Below are positions 1 through 8,458 of a DNA stretch of 64,000 nt, in pieces. The notes under the pieces were generated by a model. That model was not told the origin of the DNA, made no database searches, and was given only the letters and a program-made list of their open reading frames with translations. A program made the translations under genes and the position numbers. Each line of letters opens with the position of its first letter. The stretch's first letter is position 1. This DNA comes from Collinsella sp. AM34-10 (GTDB lineage Bacteria; Actinomycetota; Coriobacteriia; Coriobacteriales; Coriobacteriaceae): NCBI RefSeq assembly GCF_003469185.1, contig NZ_QSIL01000004.1, positions 124,001 through 188,000 on the forward strand, read 5' to 3'.

Positions 1-49
1 CTGACTACGAATCAGAACGTCATAGGTTCGAATCCTATACGCCGCACCA
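1..49 (+). tRNA. tRNA-Arg(ACG), 3' part only
   Basis: The window opens inside a tRNA. The stem-loop CTGA-CTACGAA-TCAG gives anticodon ACG. It is followed by a T-arm (ATAGG, loop TTCGAAT, CCTAT), the acceptor strand ACGCCGC, discriminator A and an encoded CCA. The 5' half lies outside the window. Anticodon ACG normally reads CGN arginine codons after A34 deamination to inosine. Confidence 0.9.
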
Positions 50-141
50 ATTGAACTTGAAGCCTCCGGCAACGGAGGCTTTTCTTTTACGCCGGCATCC
101 CATGGATTCGAACCTCGGTCGAGGCGCGAGCGTAAAGCGGA
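31..141 (+). repeat. Direct repeat copy 1: tRNA-Arg tail plus terminator
   Basis: This 111-bp segment holds the last 19 nt of tRNA-Arg, the terminator and a following stretch with CATGGATTCGAACCTCGG. It recurs with few differences at 221-331, offset by 190 bp. Of the two copies only this one is attached to an intact tRNA arm. A tRNA 3' end repeated downstream is the pattern left by site-specific integration or by tandem duplication. Confidence 0.8.
62..88 (+). terminator. Rho-independent terminator after tRNA-Arg
   Basis: The hairpin GCCTCC-GGCAAC-GGAGGC is followed by TTTTCTTTT, directly downstream of the tRNA 3' CCA. A second, slightly changed copy lies 190 bp further on (around 252-278) as part of a duplicated segment. 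Confidence 0.8.
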
Positions 142-220
142 CGCGGAGCGTCCGTAGCGAGCGGGCGAGCACGCCGGCAGGCGGGCGAAGCCGGCGCGGA
201 TCCGCGAAGCGGATGCGCGG

Positions 221-331
221 AATCCTATACGCCGCACCATTTGAGCTTGAAGCCTCCGGCAACGGGGGCTTTTCTTTTATGGCGGCATCCCATGGATTCG
301 AACCTCGGTCGAGGCGCGAGCGTGAAGCGGA
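221..331 (+). repeat. Direct repeat copy 2: orphan tRNA-Arg 3' tail
   Basis: The first 19 nt are identical to the tRNA-Arg 3' end (AATCCTATACGCCGCACCA), but the preceding DNA cannot form the rest of a tRNA. The terminator hairpin is retained with one change (GGGGGC for GGAGGC). Between the copies lies about 80 bp of very GC-rich DNA. From 332 to the gene start at 425 I see no further structure. Confidence 0.75.
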
Positions 332-424
332 CTATTTCTTATCGACTCGTGTAAGATTCCGAGTAGGTGTCGCGGCCCATCCGCGACCACTCCTTCTTTC
401 AACGACTGATCAGGGTGATATTTC

Positions 425-2866
425 GTGGCAGAGCGTCCGACATACAAGCTCAGGTTTCTCGACCCCAAAAAGCGTTTTCCATCGATGCCAGAGCAGCCTG
501 CGGGGCGCTCATATGGTGTTGTCTGGAAAGTCTTTGGCGAGGACCCCAAAGAGTCGTGCTATGTCGTCGAATTCGTCGGCAAAACTCACATATCGCTCTT
601 GGGCTACGTGAGCGTGTCGGGCAAGGTTTATAAGGTTGATCGTCCTGTTCGGGAAGTACCGTTGCCCGAGGACCCTGACATGGAGCTGGTTCTTCACGAG
701 TCCGATTCCAGTATTGGCGAGATTATGGTGAGGGAAGCTAACGGTGCAATGCGCGCGTGTGCGCGAACTGCCGGCTCTCCCGAAGGCCCCATGCGCGAGC
801 AGTCCGACCACGAGACATGGAATTCGACCCGCGCCCTTCCTTTCGGCGAGTTCATGGCCTCGATGTTCTTGCGCTACGTGATATTTGCCAACTCCGAAAG
901 CGCTCTTGCGAACACGGCGGGCGTCGACGGTCTCGATGCAGACATGCAAAACGTTGTCGACAAGATCAAACTCGTAAAGTTGCCCGAGCCGGTCGAGGTG
1001 TTTTTGGGCTTTGACACGGCACCGCTCCCCGATGCTATCGAGACGCTGCTTTACCGTGTTGACCATGCCGAGAATCCGAGCGGTATCGAGCGCTATGCCG
1101 CCGCCCTTATGAGCGAGATCGACTTACCCCGCCTGCGCACCATTGCTGCCAAGTCCGAAATGAGCCTAGCGCGCATCGACCGCTCAAAGCTGTTCTATCT
1201 CAATTTTGATCGCAGCCTGCTGGACCAGGACGAGATTGACATGCTGCTTGCCATCGAGTGCCGTCTCAATCGCCTCTCTGGCATCCTTGAACGCATCGGG
1301 GCCGGATTGGTCCCGGCGGCATCCTCGCCGAGCCTTGAGGGCTGCGCGCTCTTTGACGCGTGGCATATCGCCAAGACGACCAACGATGTTCCCCGACTGC
1401 TCGATACGGCCTCGAGCGACAACCCGTGGGGCAAACCGGGAACGGTGGCTTGCCAGCCGGGCGGTGAGTGGGATGTGCGCAGCCGCTTCGCGCGTATTGT
1501 CGAGGCACTTAACGTGGTCACACGGCTCGACTATACCTATCGGGCAAACGTTGCCGAGGGGATTATGCTCGTTCGGTTTGGGCACTCTGTCGTGGATGCC
1601 ATGCCACAACGTGAATACGACGCCCAGGATGATGTTTGGCGCGAGTTGGACGAGAGTGCGCGTGCGATTTGGGCCGCGGAGCACGACGCGCGCGTGGCGC
1701 TTACGCTGGCAGCGGCTTGCTTTGCCGCAGGTGCCTGCATTGCGCGCTGCTATGTTCAGATTGCGGCTCCCGACGGCGAGCAGGGCGAGCGCGTCATTGC
1801 AACATATTCCTTTGGGCGTGCGGCCTATCTGGCCAATTGCGTGCCTGTCGCCAAGGATCTTGAGAGCATGGATATGGACGATATGCCGTGCAAGCGCATG
1901 CTTGAGGCATATGAGTCGGACGCGCCGGATGCGATTGAGCCTGCAGAGGTTCACGCTCGCCCGCGTGACGACCACCGTTCGCTGCCGCCGGCGTTGCGCG
2001 ACCTGCTGCTTGCCGATACGGCTGATGAGCTCGAGGTCATGGAGATGGACGATGACCCGTATGTGGCGCGCGTCGTTGAGTTGCGCGAGCAGGCAAAAGT
2101 TGACCGTGCAAGCGCGTTTGAGGGCTTCTCCCGTCTTGTTGAGGAGTTGGAGGCTAAGTGCGCCGTTGCCGAGCTTTTGGCAACGGGTCCGGTCCAGACG
2201 CAGTTTTGCGACAACCAGCTGGTACGCATGGTGCTGCCGGTAATGGAGGAAGACCGCTCCGTTCGTATTTTGCGTGCTCCCGATGCGCTGTACTTTGCCC
2301 AGCACGAGATCTGCAGTTATTACGCCGAGCAGGAGGATTTTGAACGGGCATTGCCCGAGGTGCGTCGTCTTTACGATCTGGCTCGCTCGTCCATGCAGTC
2401 GCACTTTGCGCTCATCAACGTGCTGGCGCGCCTGGAGCGCTTTGACGAGATTATCGAGGTGGCGCGCCACGGCCTGCGCATTGCCAGTGACCGTTCCGCA
2501 ATCGGTTATCTGTTCTATCGTCTGGCGTTTGCCTATTGGAACTGCGACCAGCTCGAGCTCGCGTTGGCGTGCTACTGCCTCGTGCCGCGCGGCGAGGAGT
2601 CGGGTAGCAGCGCGCTGGAGGAAATGCAGGGCCTTATGAACGAGATGGGCGTCAATGAGCCGCCGACGTTCGAGGATGCGGTTGAGACCATCCGTAAAGC
2701 CGGGCTCGAGCTGCCTCCCGTGCCCGCCGTGACCAACCAGCTGGCGGATGCTGCTGTGCAGTTGGTCGATAACGGCTTCTTTTTCCTGGCGCGCGTCTGC
2801 ATCTTCCAAATGTGGCGCACCATGGGCAACGACGAACTTGGCTCCCTCAACCGCTCGTTGGGGTAG
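425..2866 (+). CDS. Unrecognised 813-aa protein with TPR-like C-terminal part
   Basis: I do not recognise this protein as a named family. It is soluble, acidic and without a signal peptide or membrane segment. Residues from about 620 to 740 (after DALYFAQHEICSYYAEQ) read as paired helices spaced like tetratricopeptide repeats, with runs such as ALPEVRRLYDLARSS and AFAYWNCDQLELALACY, suggesting a protein-interaction scaffold. The N-terminal 80 residues are beta-rich. The GTG start at 425 has a weak AGGGTGA upstream. It stands alone between the tRNA-Arg tail and tRNA-Ser. Coding is supported by the long uninterrupted frame and typical high-GC codon use; function is unknown. Confidence 0.75.
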   Translation: MAERPTYKLRFLDPKKRFPSMPEQPAGRSYGVVWKVFGEDPKESCYVVEFVGKTHISLLGYVSVSGKVYKVDRPVREVPLPEDPDMELVLHESDSSIGEIMVREANGAMRACARTAGSPEGPMREQSDHETWNSTRALPFGEFMASMFLRYVIFANSESALANTAGVDGLDADMQNVVDKIKLVKLPEPVEVFLGFDTAPLPDAIETLLYRVDHAENPSGIERYAAALMSEIDLPRLRTIAAKSEMSLARIDRSKLFYLNFDRSLLDQDEIDMLLAIECRLNRLSGILERIGAGLVPAASSPSLEGCALFDAWHIAKTTNDVPRLLDTASSDNPWGKPGTVACQPGGEWDVRSRFARIVEALNVVTRLDYTYRANVAEGIMLVRFGHSVVDAMPQREYDAQDDVWRELDESARAIWAAEHDARVALTLAAACFAAGACIARCYVQIAAPDGEQGERVIATYSFGRAAYLANCVPVAKDLESMDMDDMPCKRMLEAYESDAPDAIEPAEVHARPRDDHRSLPPALRDLLLADTADELEVMEMDDDPYVARVVELREQAKVDRASAFEGFSRLVEELEAKCAVAELLATGPVQTQFCDNQLVRMVLPVMEEDRSVRILRAPDALYFAQHEICSYYAEQEDFERALPEVRRLYDLARSSMQSHFALINVLARLERFDEIIEVARHGLRIASDRSAIGYLFYRLAFAYWNCDQLELALACYCLVPRGEESGSSALEEMQGLMNEMGVNEPPTFEDAVETIRKAGLELPPVPAVTNQLADAAVQLVDNGFFFLARVCIFQMWRTMGNDELGSLNRSLG

Positions 2867-2960
2867 GGGCGAAAACTGCAAGGAGGAAAGGCCTCTAGGC
2901 AATTAGAAAATTCCCTCTTGCTCAACTTCGGCTGTTTGGTTACTATAGAACGGCTGTTAC

Positions 2961-3051
2961 GGAGAGCTGACCGAGAGGCCGAAGGTGCTCGCCTGCTAAG
3001 CGAGTATGCCCCAAAAGGGCATCTGGGGTTCGAATCCCCAGCTCTCCGCCA
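2961..3051 (+). tRNA. tRNA-Ser(GCT)
   Basis: A complete class II tRNA. The acceptor GGAGAGC pairs with GCTCTCC, then discriminator G and encoded CCA. The anticodon arm CTCGC-CTGCTAA-GCGAG gives GCT, reading AGC/AGU serine codons. A long variable arm (TATGCCCC AAAA GGGGCAT-like) and the T-arm TGGGG-TTCGAAT-CCCCA follow. The long variable arm is a serine tRNA identity feature. Confidence 0.95.
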
Positions 3052-3065
3052 GTATGAATTGAAAG

Positions 3066-3092
3066 AAGGGTCCCATTTGGGGCCCTTTTTTT
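3066..3092 (+). terminator. Terminator after tRNA-Ser
   Basis: A 9-bp stem AAGGGTCCC / GGGGCCCTT (one G-T wobble) with loop ATTT is followed by a T-run, 15 nt after the tRNA CCA. Confidence 0.85.
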
Positions 3093-3127
3093 ATTATCGA
3101 GAAAGGGCGCTGGGGATTCGAACCCTC

Positions 3128-3160
3128 AAAAAAGGAGGCATCCTTTCGGATGCCTCCTTT
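3128..3160 (-). terminator. Terminator for dacA on the minus strand
   Basis: A perfect 13-bp stem AAAGGAGGCATCC / GGATGCCTCCTTT with a 4-nt loop. The A-run just upstream on the + strand is a U-run for minus-strand transcripts leaving dacA. It can also block read-through from the tRNA side. Confidence 0.85.
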
Positions 3161-3184
3161 CGGCGAGCGTATTGTCCTTCGACC

Positions 3185-4561
3185 CTACATCTCGGGTGCC
3201 TTGGCTACGGTTTCGCTTTCTGCCGTAAGCGGGCGATTGTCGATGCGGCGGCCCAGGCGGTCGAGCTTCACAAGGAGCCACTCAATGGGATTCGGCCCCG
3301 AGCCTTCTTCGTCGGCAACCAAATCTGTGACAACGACCTTGATACCGTCTTGTTTGAGCGTGAGGCTGCCCACTTTGTCGCCCACATGCACCGTGCCCGA
3401 AAGGTCATCGTAGGTAACCTTTTCGGTTACCTCTCCAGCAAGCGAAAAGACGGTCGCCTGAGCTGCGGGATCGGCGAGTGTGGCGTCGATCGTCTTGTCC
3501 GTCCAGTCGGTCTGGCTTATGCGCGCGATGAGCGGATTGCCGTTGGCGGTCTTTTCCTGCGTGTTGGCGATCGCAACCGTCACCTTGTGGCCGTAGTACC
3601 AGTTGGCAAGGGCGGCCGTGTCGGCAAAGCGCTGGTCGTTGGTACTTGAGTTCAAAACGACGGTATAGGTCTCGTCGCCATCGCGGTCGTAGGCTGCCGT
3701 AAAGCAGTAGCCGGCATCGTCGGTAGTGCCGGTCTTGCCGCCGATATTGCCGTCCTGCCCCAGCAGCTCGTTGTGCGTATCCATGGAATGTGAGTGGTCG
3801 GAGCCGTCGGCGCCTGTAACCTCAATCCAGGAATCATCGCTCGCCACGATCTCGCGGAACGTATCGCTCTTCATTGCTTCCTGCATCATCAGGGCCGCAT
3901 CGTGCGCGGTCGAATGCATGTCGCCGGCCCACTCATCAAAGTCCAGACCGTGCGGATTTTCAAAAAGCGTTCCCGTGCAGCCGAGCTCTTTAGCGCGCTC
4001 GTTCATGGCCTTTACAAAGGTGGCCACGGCGTCCTTGGTCTTGGGGTCGATCTTTTTGCCCACGTGCTCGGCAAGCGCGATGGCGGCATCGTTGCCCGAG
4101 GGGATCATCAGGCCGCGCAGAGCTTGCTCCGCGGTGAGCTCGTCGCCTTCGAGCAGGCCGGCGGTCGAGTTGCCTACGGTGGCGGCAGCATTGCTCACCG
4201 TGATCTTCTCGTCCATTTTGCAGTTCTCAACGGTCAGGATCGCGGTCATCACCTTGGTGATCGAGGCAATCTTGACCTGATCATCGGCGCTGCGGGCGTA
4301 GTAGACGGTGCCGTCTTTCCCCATGACAACGGCATTGGTTGCCTCGATATCGGGGAGGTTTTCGGCCGTAATACCGCGTGCATCGGCGGTTTTGCCGCAA
4401 ATGTCGTCAGTTGTTAGCACTTGGGCGCCGGCGACCGTTGGCGCGCCGGCAACAAGGGCGACGGCACAGATAAAGCCGGCAGCAAGCTGGGCAGAGCGCT
4501 TTGCAAAAGAGGTGAAGGGCTTCACGGATTTCGCTTTCGACGGGGTGGTCTCTTCTGGCAC
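3185..4561 (-). CDS. dacA: D-alanyl-D-alanine carboxypeptidase (PBP5/DacA family)
   Basis: A serine DD-peptidase that removes the terminal D-Ala of peptidoglycan pentapeptides outside the membrane. All three penicillin-binding motifs are present: SITK (S100, K103), SGN (155-157) and KTG (276-278). A signal peptide (basic start, hydrophobic LAAGFICAVALVAGA, then VAGAQ) exports it. Residues after about 340 match a PBP5 C-terminal beta domain, and the end (VKLDRLGRRIDNR) is an amphipathic, membrane-associating type tail. At 458 aa it is slightly longer than typical DacA. The GTG start has no clear ribosome binding site, so the start is uncertain. It is divergent from a VanRS-like pair, which may control it. 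Confidence 0.93.
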   Translation of the reverse strand: MPEETTPSKAKSVKPFTSFAKRSAQLAAGFICAVALVAGAPTVAGAQVLTTDDICGKTADARGITAENLPDIEATNAVVMGKDGTVYYARSADDQVKIASITKVMTAILTVENCKMDEKITVSNAAATVGNSTAGLLEGDELTAEQALRGLMIPSGNDAAIALAEHVGKKIDPKTKDAVATFVKAMNERAKELGCTGTLFENPHGLDFDEWAGDMHSTAHDAALMMQEAMKSDTFREIVASDDSWIEVTGADGSDHSHSMDTHNELLGQDGNIGGKTGTTDDAGYCFTAAYDRDGDETYTVVLNSSTNDQRFADTAALANWYYGHKVTVAIANTQEKTANGNPLIARISQTDWTDKTIDATLADPAAQATVFSLAGEVTEKVTYDDLSGTVHVGDKVGSLTLKQDGIKVVVTDLVADEEGSGPNPIEWLLVKLDRLGRRIDNRPLTAESETVAKAPEM

Positions 4562-4722
4562 TAGAGTATATCGTTTGCCGGCGCAGGCGAGCGTCGAGCG
4601 CGCGCATGGCCTGCATCTGTGCCCGAACGGACATATGGGTGCTTAAGGACGACTTAATCGCCCGCGCTTGTTGTGTGTGGCGAGCGTCCCCTCGGGCATA
4701 ATGGAGCGCGAGAGGAGCACGC
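4562..4722. promoter_or_regulatory. Divergent promoter region between dacA and the VanR-like regulator
   Basis: The 161 bp separates two diverging starts and must carry promoters for both. The regulator has a clear binding site GAGAGGAG just before its ATG. I could not assign -35/-10 boxes or an operator with confidence. Confidence 0.4.
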
Positions 4723-5418
4723 ATGAACGAGCGCATTTTGGTAGTCGACGACGAGAAGGCCATCGCCGACCTGGTGGGTATCTACCTTACAAAAGAAGGC
4801 TTTGATGTTCAGATTGCCTATAGCGGGGCCGACGCGGCCAAAGCAATCTTGGAGCAAGAGTTTGATCTGGCGTTGCTCGATGTCATGCTGCCTGATATCG
4901 ACGGCTTTGAACTGCTGCGCACGATTCGTGCCAGCCACACCTATCCCGTGATTATGCTGACGGCTCGTGATGCCCAGCAGGATAAGATTGAGGGCCTTTC
5001 GCTCGGTGCGGACGATTACGTGGTCAAGCCGTTCCGCCCGTTGGAGCTTGCTGCGCGCGTCCACGCCCAGCTTCGCCGCTATACCAGCTACGGTAGCCGA
5101 GTGCAGGTGGCTGAGTCTCCGGTCATTCAGCTCGACGGTCTCGAGATCAATCGCGACGCTCGTGCCGTGACAGTGGACGGTGCGCCGGTGCGCCTCACGC
5201 CCATCGAGTATTCCATCTTGCTGTATCTGGCCGAGCATCGCGGCAGCGTAGTGCCCGTGGAGGACCTGTTCCGCGCGGTGTGGAACGAGGACTTTATGCC
5301 CGGCTCCAACAATACCGTGATGGTGCATATTCGCCACCTGCGCGAAAAGATTGGCGACGATGCCCAAAAACCGCGCTTTATCAAAAACGTCTGGGGCGTC
5401 GGCTACATCATCGAATAA
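4723..5418 (+). CDS. OmpR/PhoB-family response regulator, VanR-like
   Basis: A DNA-binding response regulator of 231 aa. The receiver domain (1-115) has the acidic pair D9-D10, phospho-acceptor D53 in LLDVMLPD, T80 and K102. A winged-helix output domain spans about 130-228 with the terminal RHLREKIGDDAQ...VWGVGYIIE signature. The wording of the receiver (ILVVDDEKAIADLVGIYL, GADDYVVKPF) is closest in style to VanR. It is followed 26 bp later by its kinase and is divergent from dacA, suggesting a cell-wall stress role. No vanHAX genes are present, so glycopeptide resistance is not implied. Confidence 0.9.
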   Translation: MNERILVVDDEKAIADLVGIYLTKEGFDVQIAYSGADAAKAILEQEFDLALLDVMLPDIDGFELLRTIRASHTYPVIMLTARDAQQDKIEGLSLGADDYVVKPFRPLELAARVHAQLRRYTSYGSRVQVAESPVIQLDGLEINRDARAVTVDGAPVRLTPIEYSILLYLAEHRGSVVPVEDLFRAVWNEDFMPGSNNTVMVHIRHLREKIGDDAQKPRFIKNVWGVGYIIE

Positions 5419-5444
5419 CGCTTTTCGCTTGTGAGGATCTTGAT

Positions 5445-6683
5445 ATGACAAAAGATGATAGACAGGCGTTCGAGGTGCCCGATCGACTCTTTGAATACGT
5501 GAGGGCAGTCGTCGACAACCGCGCGCTCGCGACGGTACTGCTCTTTTTGCTGAGCCTGCTGCTGGTCGGTATCGACAACATCGCTGGCATTTTGGCAGTT
5601 TTGCTTATCGGGTTTTTGCTGATCGATCGATTCGAAACCGTGCGCCGTTGCGTGGTGATTGGCGGTGCCGCGTGGGTAATCACGCTGGCGATTGGCGCCA
5701 TGGCGCTTGGCGGCATTGCCGAGCCGGTGTTCTTTGACGCCGGCTTTGTATTCAACATGCTTGGTTTTGTCTTGGCGCTTGCCGTGTGCGTCTTATTCTT
5801 TTGTGGCCGAGCACTGTATTACCAAGGCTACGAGCAAGGGGAACAGCATGCCGATCGCGTGCTTGCGGCCCGTATCCAGGACCGCCTGATCGATCATCCT
5901 GACGCCTGGGATAACATCGACGGCGACTTCCTGGAGGTCGAGGGTGCGCTCAACCGCGTGCGCGATCGCGAGCGTAAGGTGCAGCAGGCCCTACGCGACG
6001 AGTCACATCGCAAGGATGACTTGGTCACATACCTGGCGCATGACTTGCGCACGCCGCTCGCCAGCGTGGTGGGCTACCTCTCCCTGTTGCAGGAGGCCCC
6101 CGAGCTGCCAGTCGAGCAGCGCGCGCACTTTACGGGCGTGGCGCTTGACAAGGCACATCGGCTCGACGCACTTGTCGAGGAGTTCTTCGACATTACACGC
6201 TTTGATTTCCACGATATTGTGCTTACGCGCGGCTACGTCGACTTGAGCCTGTTGCTGGCGCAGGTCGCCGATGAGTTCTATCCCATTCTCAACGAACAGC
6301 ATAAGGAAGCACAGATTGATGTGCACGAGGACCTGACGGTGCTTGTGGATGGCGACAAGATGGCGCGCGTGTTCAACAACATCATGAAAAACGCCGTCGC
6401 CTATAGTTACGAAGGCTCGACCATTACGATCGAGGCCCGACGCCAAGATGACGGCGGCGTGCGCGTGCGCTTTATTAACCATGGTGACCCGATTCCCGCG
6501 GCTAAGCTCAAGGTGATCTTTGAGAAGTTTTATCGCCTGGATGCAGCGCGTGCGACCAATCGCGGCGGTGCTGGGCTGGGCCTCGCCATCGCCAAGGAGA
6601 TTGTATGCGCGCATGGCGGTACCATCGCGTGCGAATCGACGCCCGAGCATACCGTCTTTACCATCGAGCTGCCTGCCGCGTAG
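5445..6683 (+). CDS. Sensor histidine kinase, VanS-like
   Basis: A membrane sensor kinase of 412 aa, the partner of the preceding regulator. Hydrophobic segments lie at about 28-60, 68-90 and 100-120, with short extracytoplasmic loops. The H-box HDLRTPLASVVGYLSLL puts the phosphorylated histidine at H199 and resembles VanS strongly. N (NNIMKNAVAYS), and G (GGAGLGLAIAKEIV) boxes complete the ATPase domain. I chose ATG 5445 because upstream in-frame codons overlap the regulator gene. The tiny sensor domain suggests intramembrane or lipid-linked signal sensing. Confidence 0.9.
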   Translation: MTKDDRQAFEVPDRLFEYVRAVVDNRALATVLLFLLSLLLVGIDNIAGILAVLLIGFLLIDRFETVRRCVVIGGAAWVITLAIGAMALGGIAEPVFFDAGFVFNMLGFVLALAVCVLFFCGRALYYQGYEQGEQHADRVLAARIQDRLIDHPDAWDNIDGDFLEVEGALNRVRDRERKVQQALRDESHRKDDLVTYLAHDLRTPLASVVGYLSLLQEAPELPVEQRAHFTGVALDKAHRLDALVEEFFDITRFDFHDIVLTRGYVDLSLLLAQVADEFYPILNEQHKEAQIDVHEDLTVLVDGDKMARVFNNIMKNAVAYSYEGSTITIEARRQDDGGVRVRFINHGDPIPAAKLKVIFEKFYRLDAARATNRGGAGLGLAIAKEIVCAHGGTIACESTPEHTVFTIELPAA

Positions 6684-6786
6684 CGTAGGCGCCCTTACAA
6701 ACACCTGACAATGCGCTCACGTGCATATGAGCCGCGATTTCTACTATCGATACTGCTGAATTGATATCGATGTGGAGGTATGCGGT

Positions 6787-7662
6787 ATGACGGCTGCTGC
6801 GGCTATGGAGCCCACGGAGCTCGAGGAGCTAATGGAGGCGCAAGCCGAGGCTGCGCACGAGCGCGAAGTCGGGGACGCGACTCGTCCCACGGCGCAGGAT
6901 CTTGCCGCCTCGTCGACGCGCATCGACGTCGAGGGCCTCGATCTGTTCTATGGCGACCACCACGCGCTCAAGGACGTATCCATCAAGATTCGCGACAAGC
7001 AGATCACCTCGTTTATCGGTCCTTCGGGCTGCGGCAAGTCGACGCTGCTGCGTTGCTTTAACCGCATGAACGACGACATCAAGGACTGCCGCATCGAGGG
7101 TAAGATCGCGCTCGACGGCCAGGATATCCTGGGCGACTACGACATCTGCCGCCTGCGCCAGCGCGTGGGCATGGTGTTCCAGCGCCCCAACCCGTTTCCC
7201 ATGAGCATCTACGACAACGTCGCGTATGGTCCACGCGGCATGGGCGTGCGCGACCGCGCCGTTCTGGATGAGTTGGTCGAGGACTCTCTTCGTCGCGCTG
7301 CGCTATGGGATGAGGTCAAGGACAAACTCAAGGAGTCGGGGCTGGGCCTTTCGGGCGGGCAGCAGCAGCGTCTGTGCATCGCCCGCGCGCTTGCCGTGCA
7401 GCCCGATATTCTGCTGATGGACGAGCCCACGAGCGCTCTCGATCCCGTGTCGACGCTGGTGGTTGAGCAGCTGGCCTGCGAGCTCAAAGAGACCTGTACG
7501 CTCGTGGTCGTTACGCACAATATGCAGCAGGCGGCGCGCATCTCCGACTCGGTCGCGTTTTTCTTGCTGGGCGAGTTAGTGGAGCACGCACCCACCGCTC
7601 AGCTCTTCAAAAATCCCACCGACCCGCGCACGGCGGATTATTTAACGGGACGTTTTGGCTGA
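6787..7662 (+). CDS. pstB: Phosphate ABC transporter ATP-binding protein
   Basis: The ATPase of the PstSCAB high-affinity phosphate importer. Walker [10 protein letters not shown] is at 78-86, the phosphate-specific CFNRMND follows, then the Q-loop [15 protein letters not shown], signature LSGGQQQRL, Walker [14 protein letters not shown] and the H-loop VVTHNMQQA. About 45 extra N-terminal residues rich in Ala and Glu precede the domain. I chose ATG 6787 because GGAGG lies 8 nt upstream. No pstS, pstC or pstA lies in the window; it is followed instead by a PhoB/PhoR-like pair, so the permease must be elsewhere. Confidence 0.93.
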   Translation: MTAAAAMEPTELEELMEAQAEAAHEREVGDATRPTAQDLAASSTRIDVEGLDLFYGDHHALKDVSIKIRDKQITSFIGPSGCGKSTLLRCFNRMNDDIKDCRIEGKIALDGQDILGDYDICRLRQRVGMVFQRPNPFPMSIYDNVAYGPRGMGVRDRAVLDELVEDSLRRAALWDEVKDKLKESGLGLSGGQQQRLCIARALAVQPDILLMDEPTSALDPVSTLVVEQLACELKETCTLVVVTHNMQQAARISDSVAFFLLGELVEHAPTAQLFKNPTDPRTADYLTGRFG

Positions 7663-7726
7663 TACCATCTAGTAAAGGTACCTTTAGGGTTAAGATGCGG
7701 TCATGCCGGCCGCAAAGGGGTTCAAC

Positions 7727-8455
7727 ATGATCTATTACGTCGAGGACGATGACAACATCAGGGATTTGACGGTCTATGCACTGCGCAAGCAGGGAATCGA
7801 GGCCGAAGGCTTTTCGTGCGATGGCGAGTTTAAGGCCGCCGTGGCGCGACGGGTACCCGATGCCGTCCTGCTCGACATCATGCTGCCCGATACCGACGGT
7901 TTGGCAATTATGCGTCGCCTGCGCGCCGACCGCCTGACGGCGACGGTGCCCATCATGATGCTCACCGCCAAAGATACCGAGCTCGATAAGGTGATGGCGC
8001 TCGATGGCGGTGCCGACGATTATCTGACTAAGCCGTTTTCGCTCATGGAGCTTGCCAGCCGTTGCCGTGCGCTGCTGCGCCGCGGCGGTATGGTCAAGCA
8101 GGTGAGTGATGTGCTCAGCGTGGGCGATATCGTGCTTTCGCCCAGCCATCGCGAGGTGACCGTTGCCGGTGAGCCACTCAAGCTTACTTTGCGCGAGTTC
8201 GATTTGCTCGAGTATCTTATGCGCAAACCCGGTGTGGTCTTTACTCGCGAGTCGCTGCTGCAGAGCGTGTGGGGCTGGGACTTCGATGGCGGCTCGCGTA
8301 CCGTCGACGTTCACGTACAGACGCTTCGCCAAAAGCTCGGCGAGCGTGCCAGCGCTATCGAGACAGTGCGCGGCGTGGGCTATCGTCTGGCCGAGCCTTC
8401 CGCTGGTGGCGATACCGAAGATGCCGGCATTGCGGACGCCGCAACGGAGGAGTAG
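7727..8455 (+). CDS. PhoB-like response regulator
   Basis: An OmpR-family regulator of 242 aa. The receiver has E6-D7-D8, phospho-acceptor D50 in LLDIMLPD, T80 and K102; the winged helix ends TLRQKLGERASAIETVRGVGYRL. I prefer ATG 7727 (AAAGGGG 6 nt upstream, conserved MIYYVEDD start) over ATG 7703. A 21-residue tail after the domain is Ala/Glu-rich. It lies 64 bp after pstB and 3 bp before its kinase, so control of phosphate genes is likely. That role is inferred from position. Confidence 0.9.
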   Translation: MIYYVEDDDNIRDLTVYALRKQGIEAEGFSCDGEFKAAVARRVPDAVLLDIMLPDTDGLAIMRRLRADRLTATVPIMMLTAKDTELDKVMALDGGADDYLTKPFSLMELASRCRALLRRGGMVKQVSDVLSVGDIVLSPSHREVTVAGEPLKLTLREFDLLEYLMRKPGVVFTRESLLQSVWGWDFDGGSRTVDVHVQTLRQKLGERASAIETVRGVGYRLAEPSAGGDTEDAGIADAATEE

Positions 8456-8458
8456 CCC

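Noticed and set aside
5280..5444. N-terminal extension of the VanS-like kinase
   Set aside because: The in-frame extension overlaps the regulator gene and lacks a ribosome binding site; ATG 5445 gives a normal N-terminus.
4723..6683. Glycopeptide resistance operon
   Set aside because: Only VanR/VanS-like regulators are present. The D-Ala-D-Lac ligase, dehydrogenase and dipeptidase genes are absent, and dacA is an ordinary PBP5-type enzyme.
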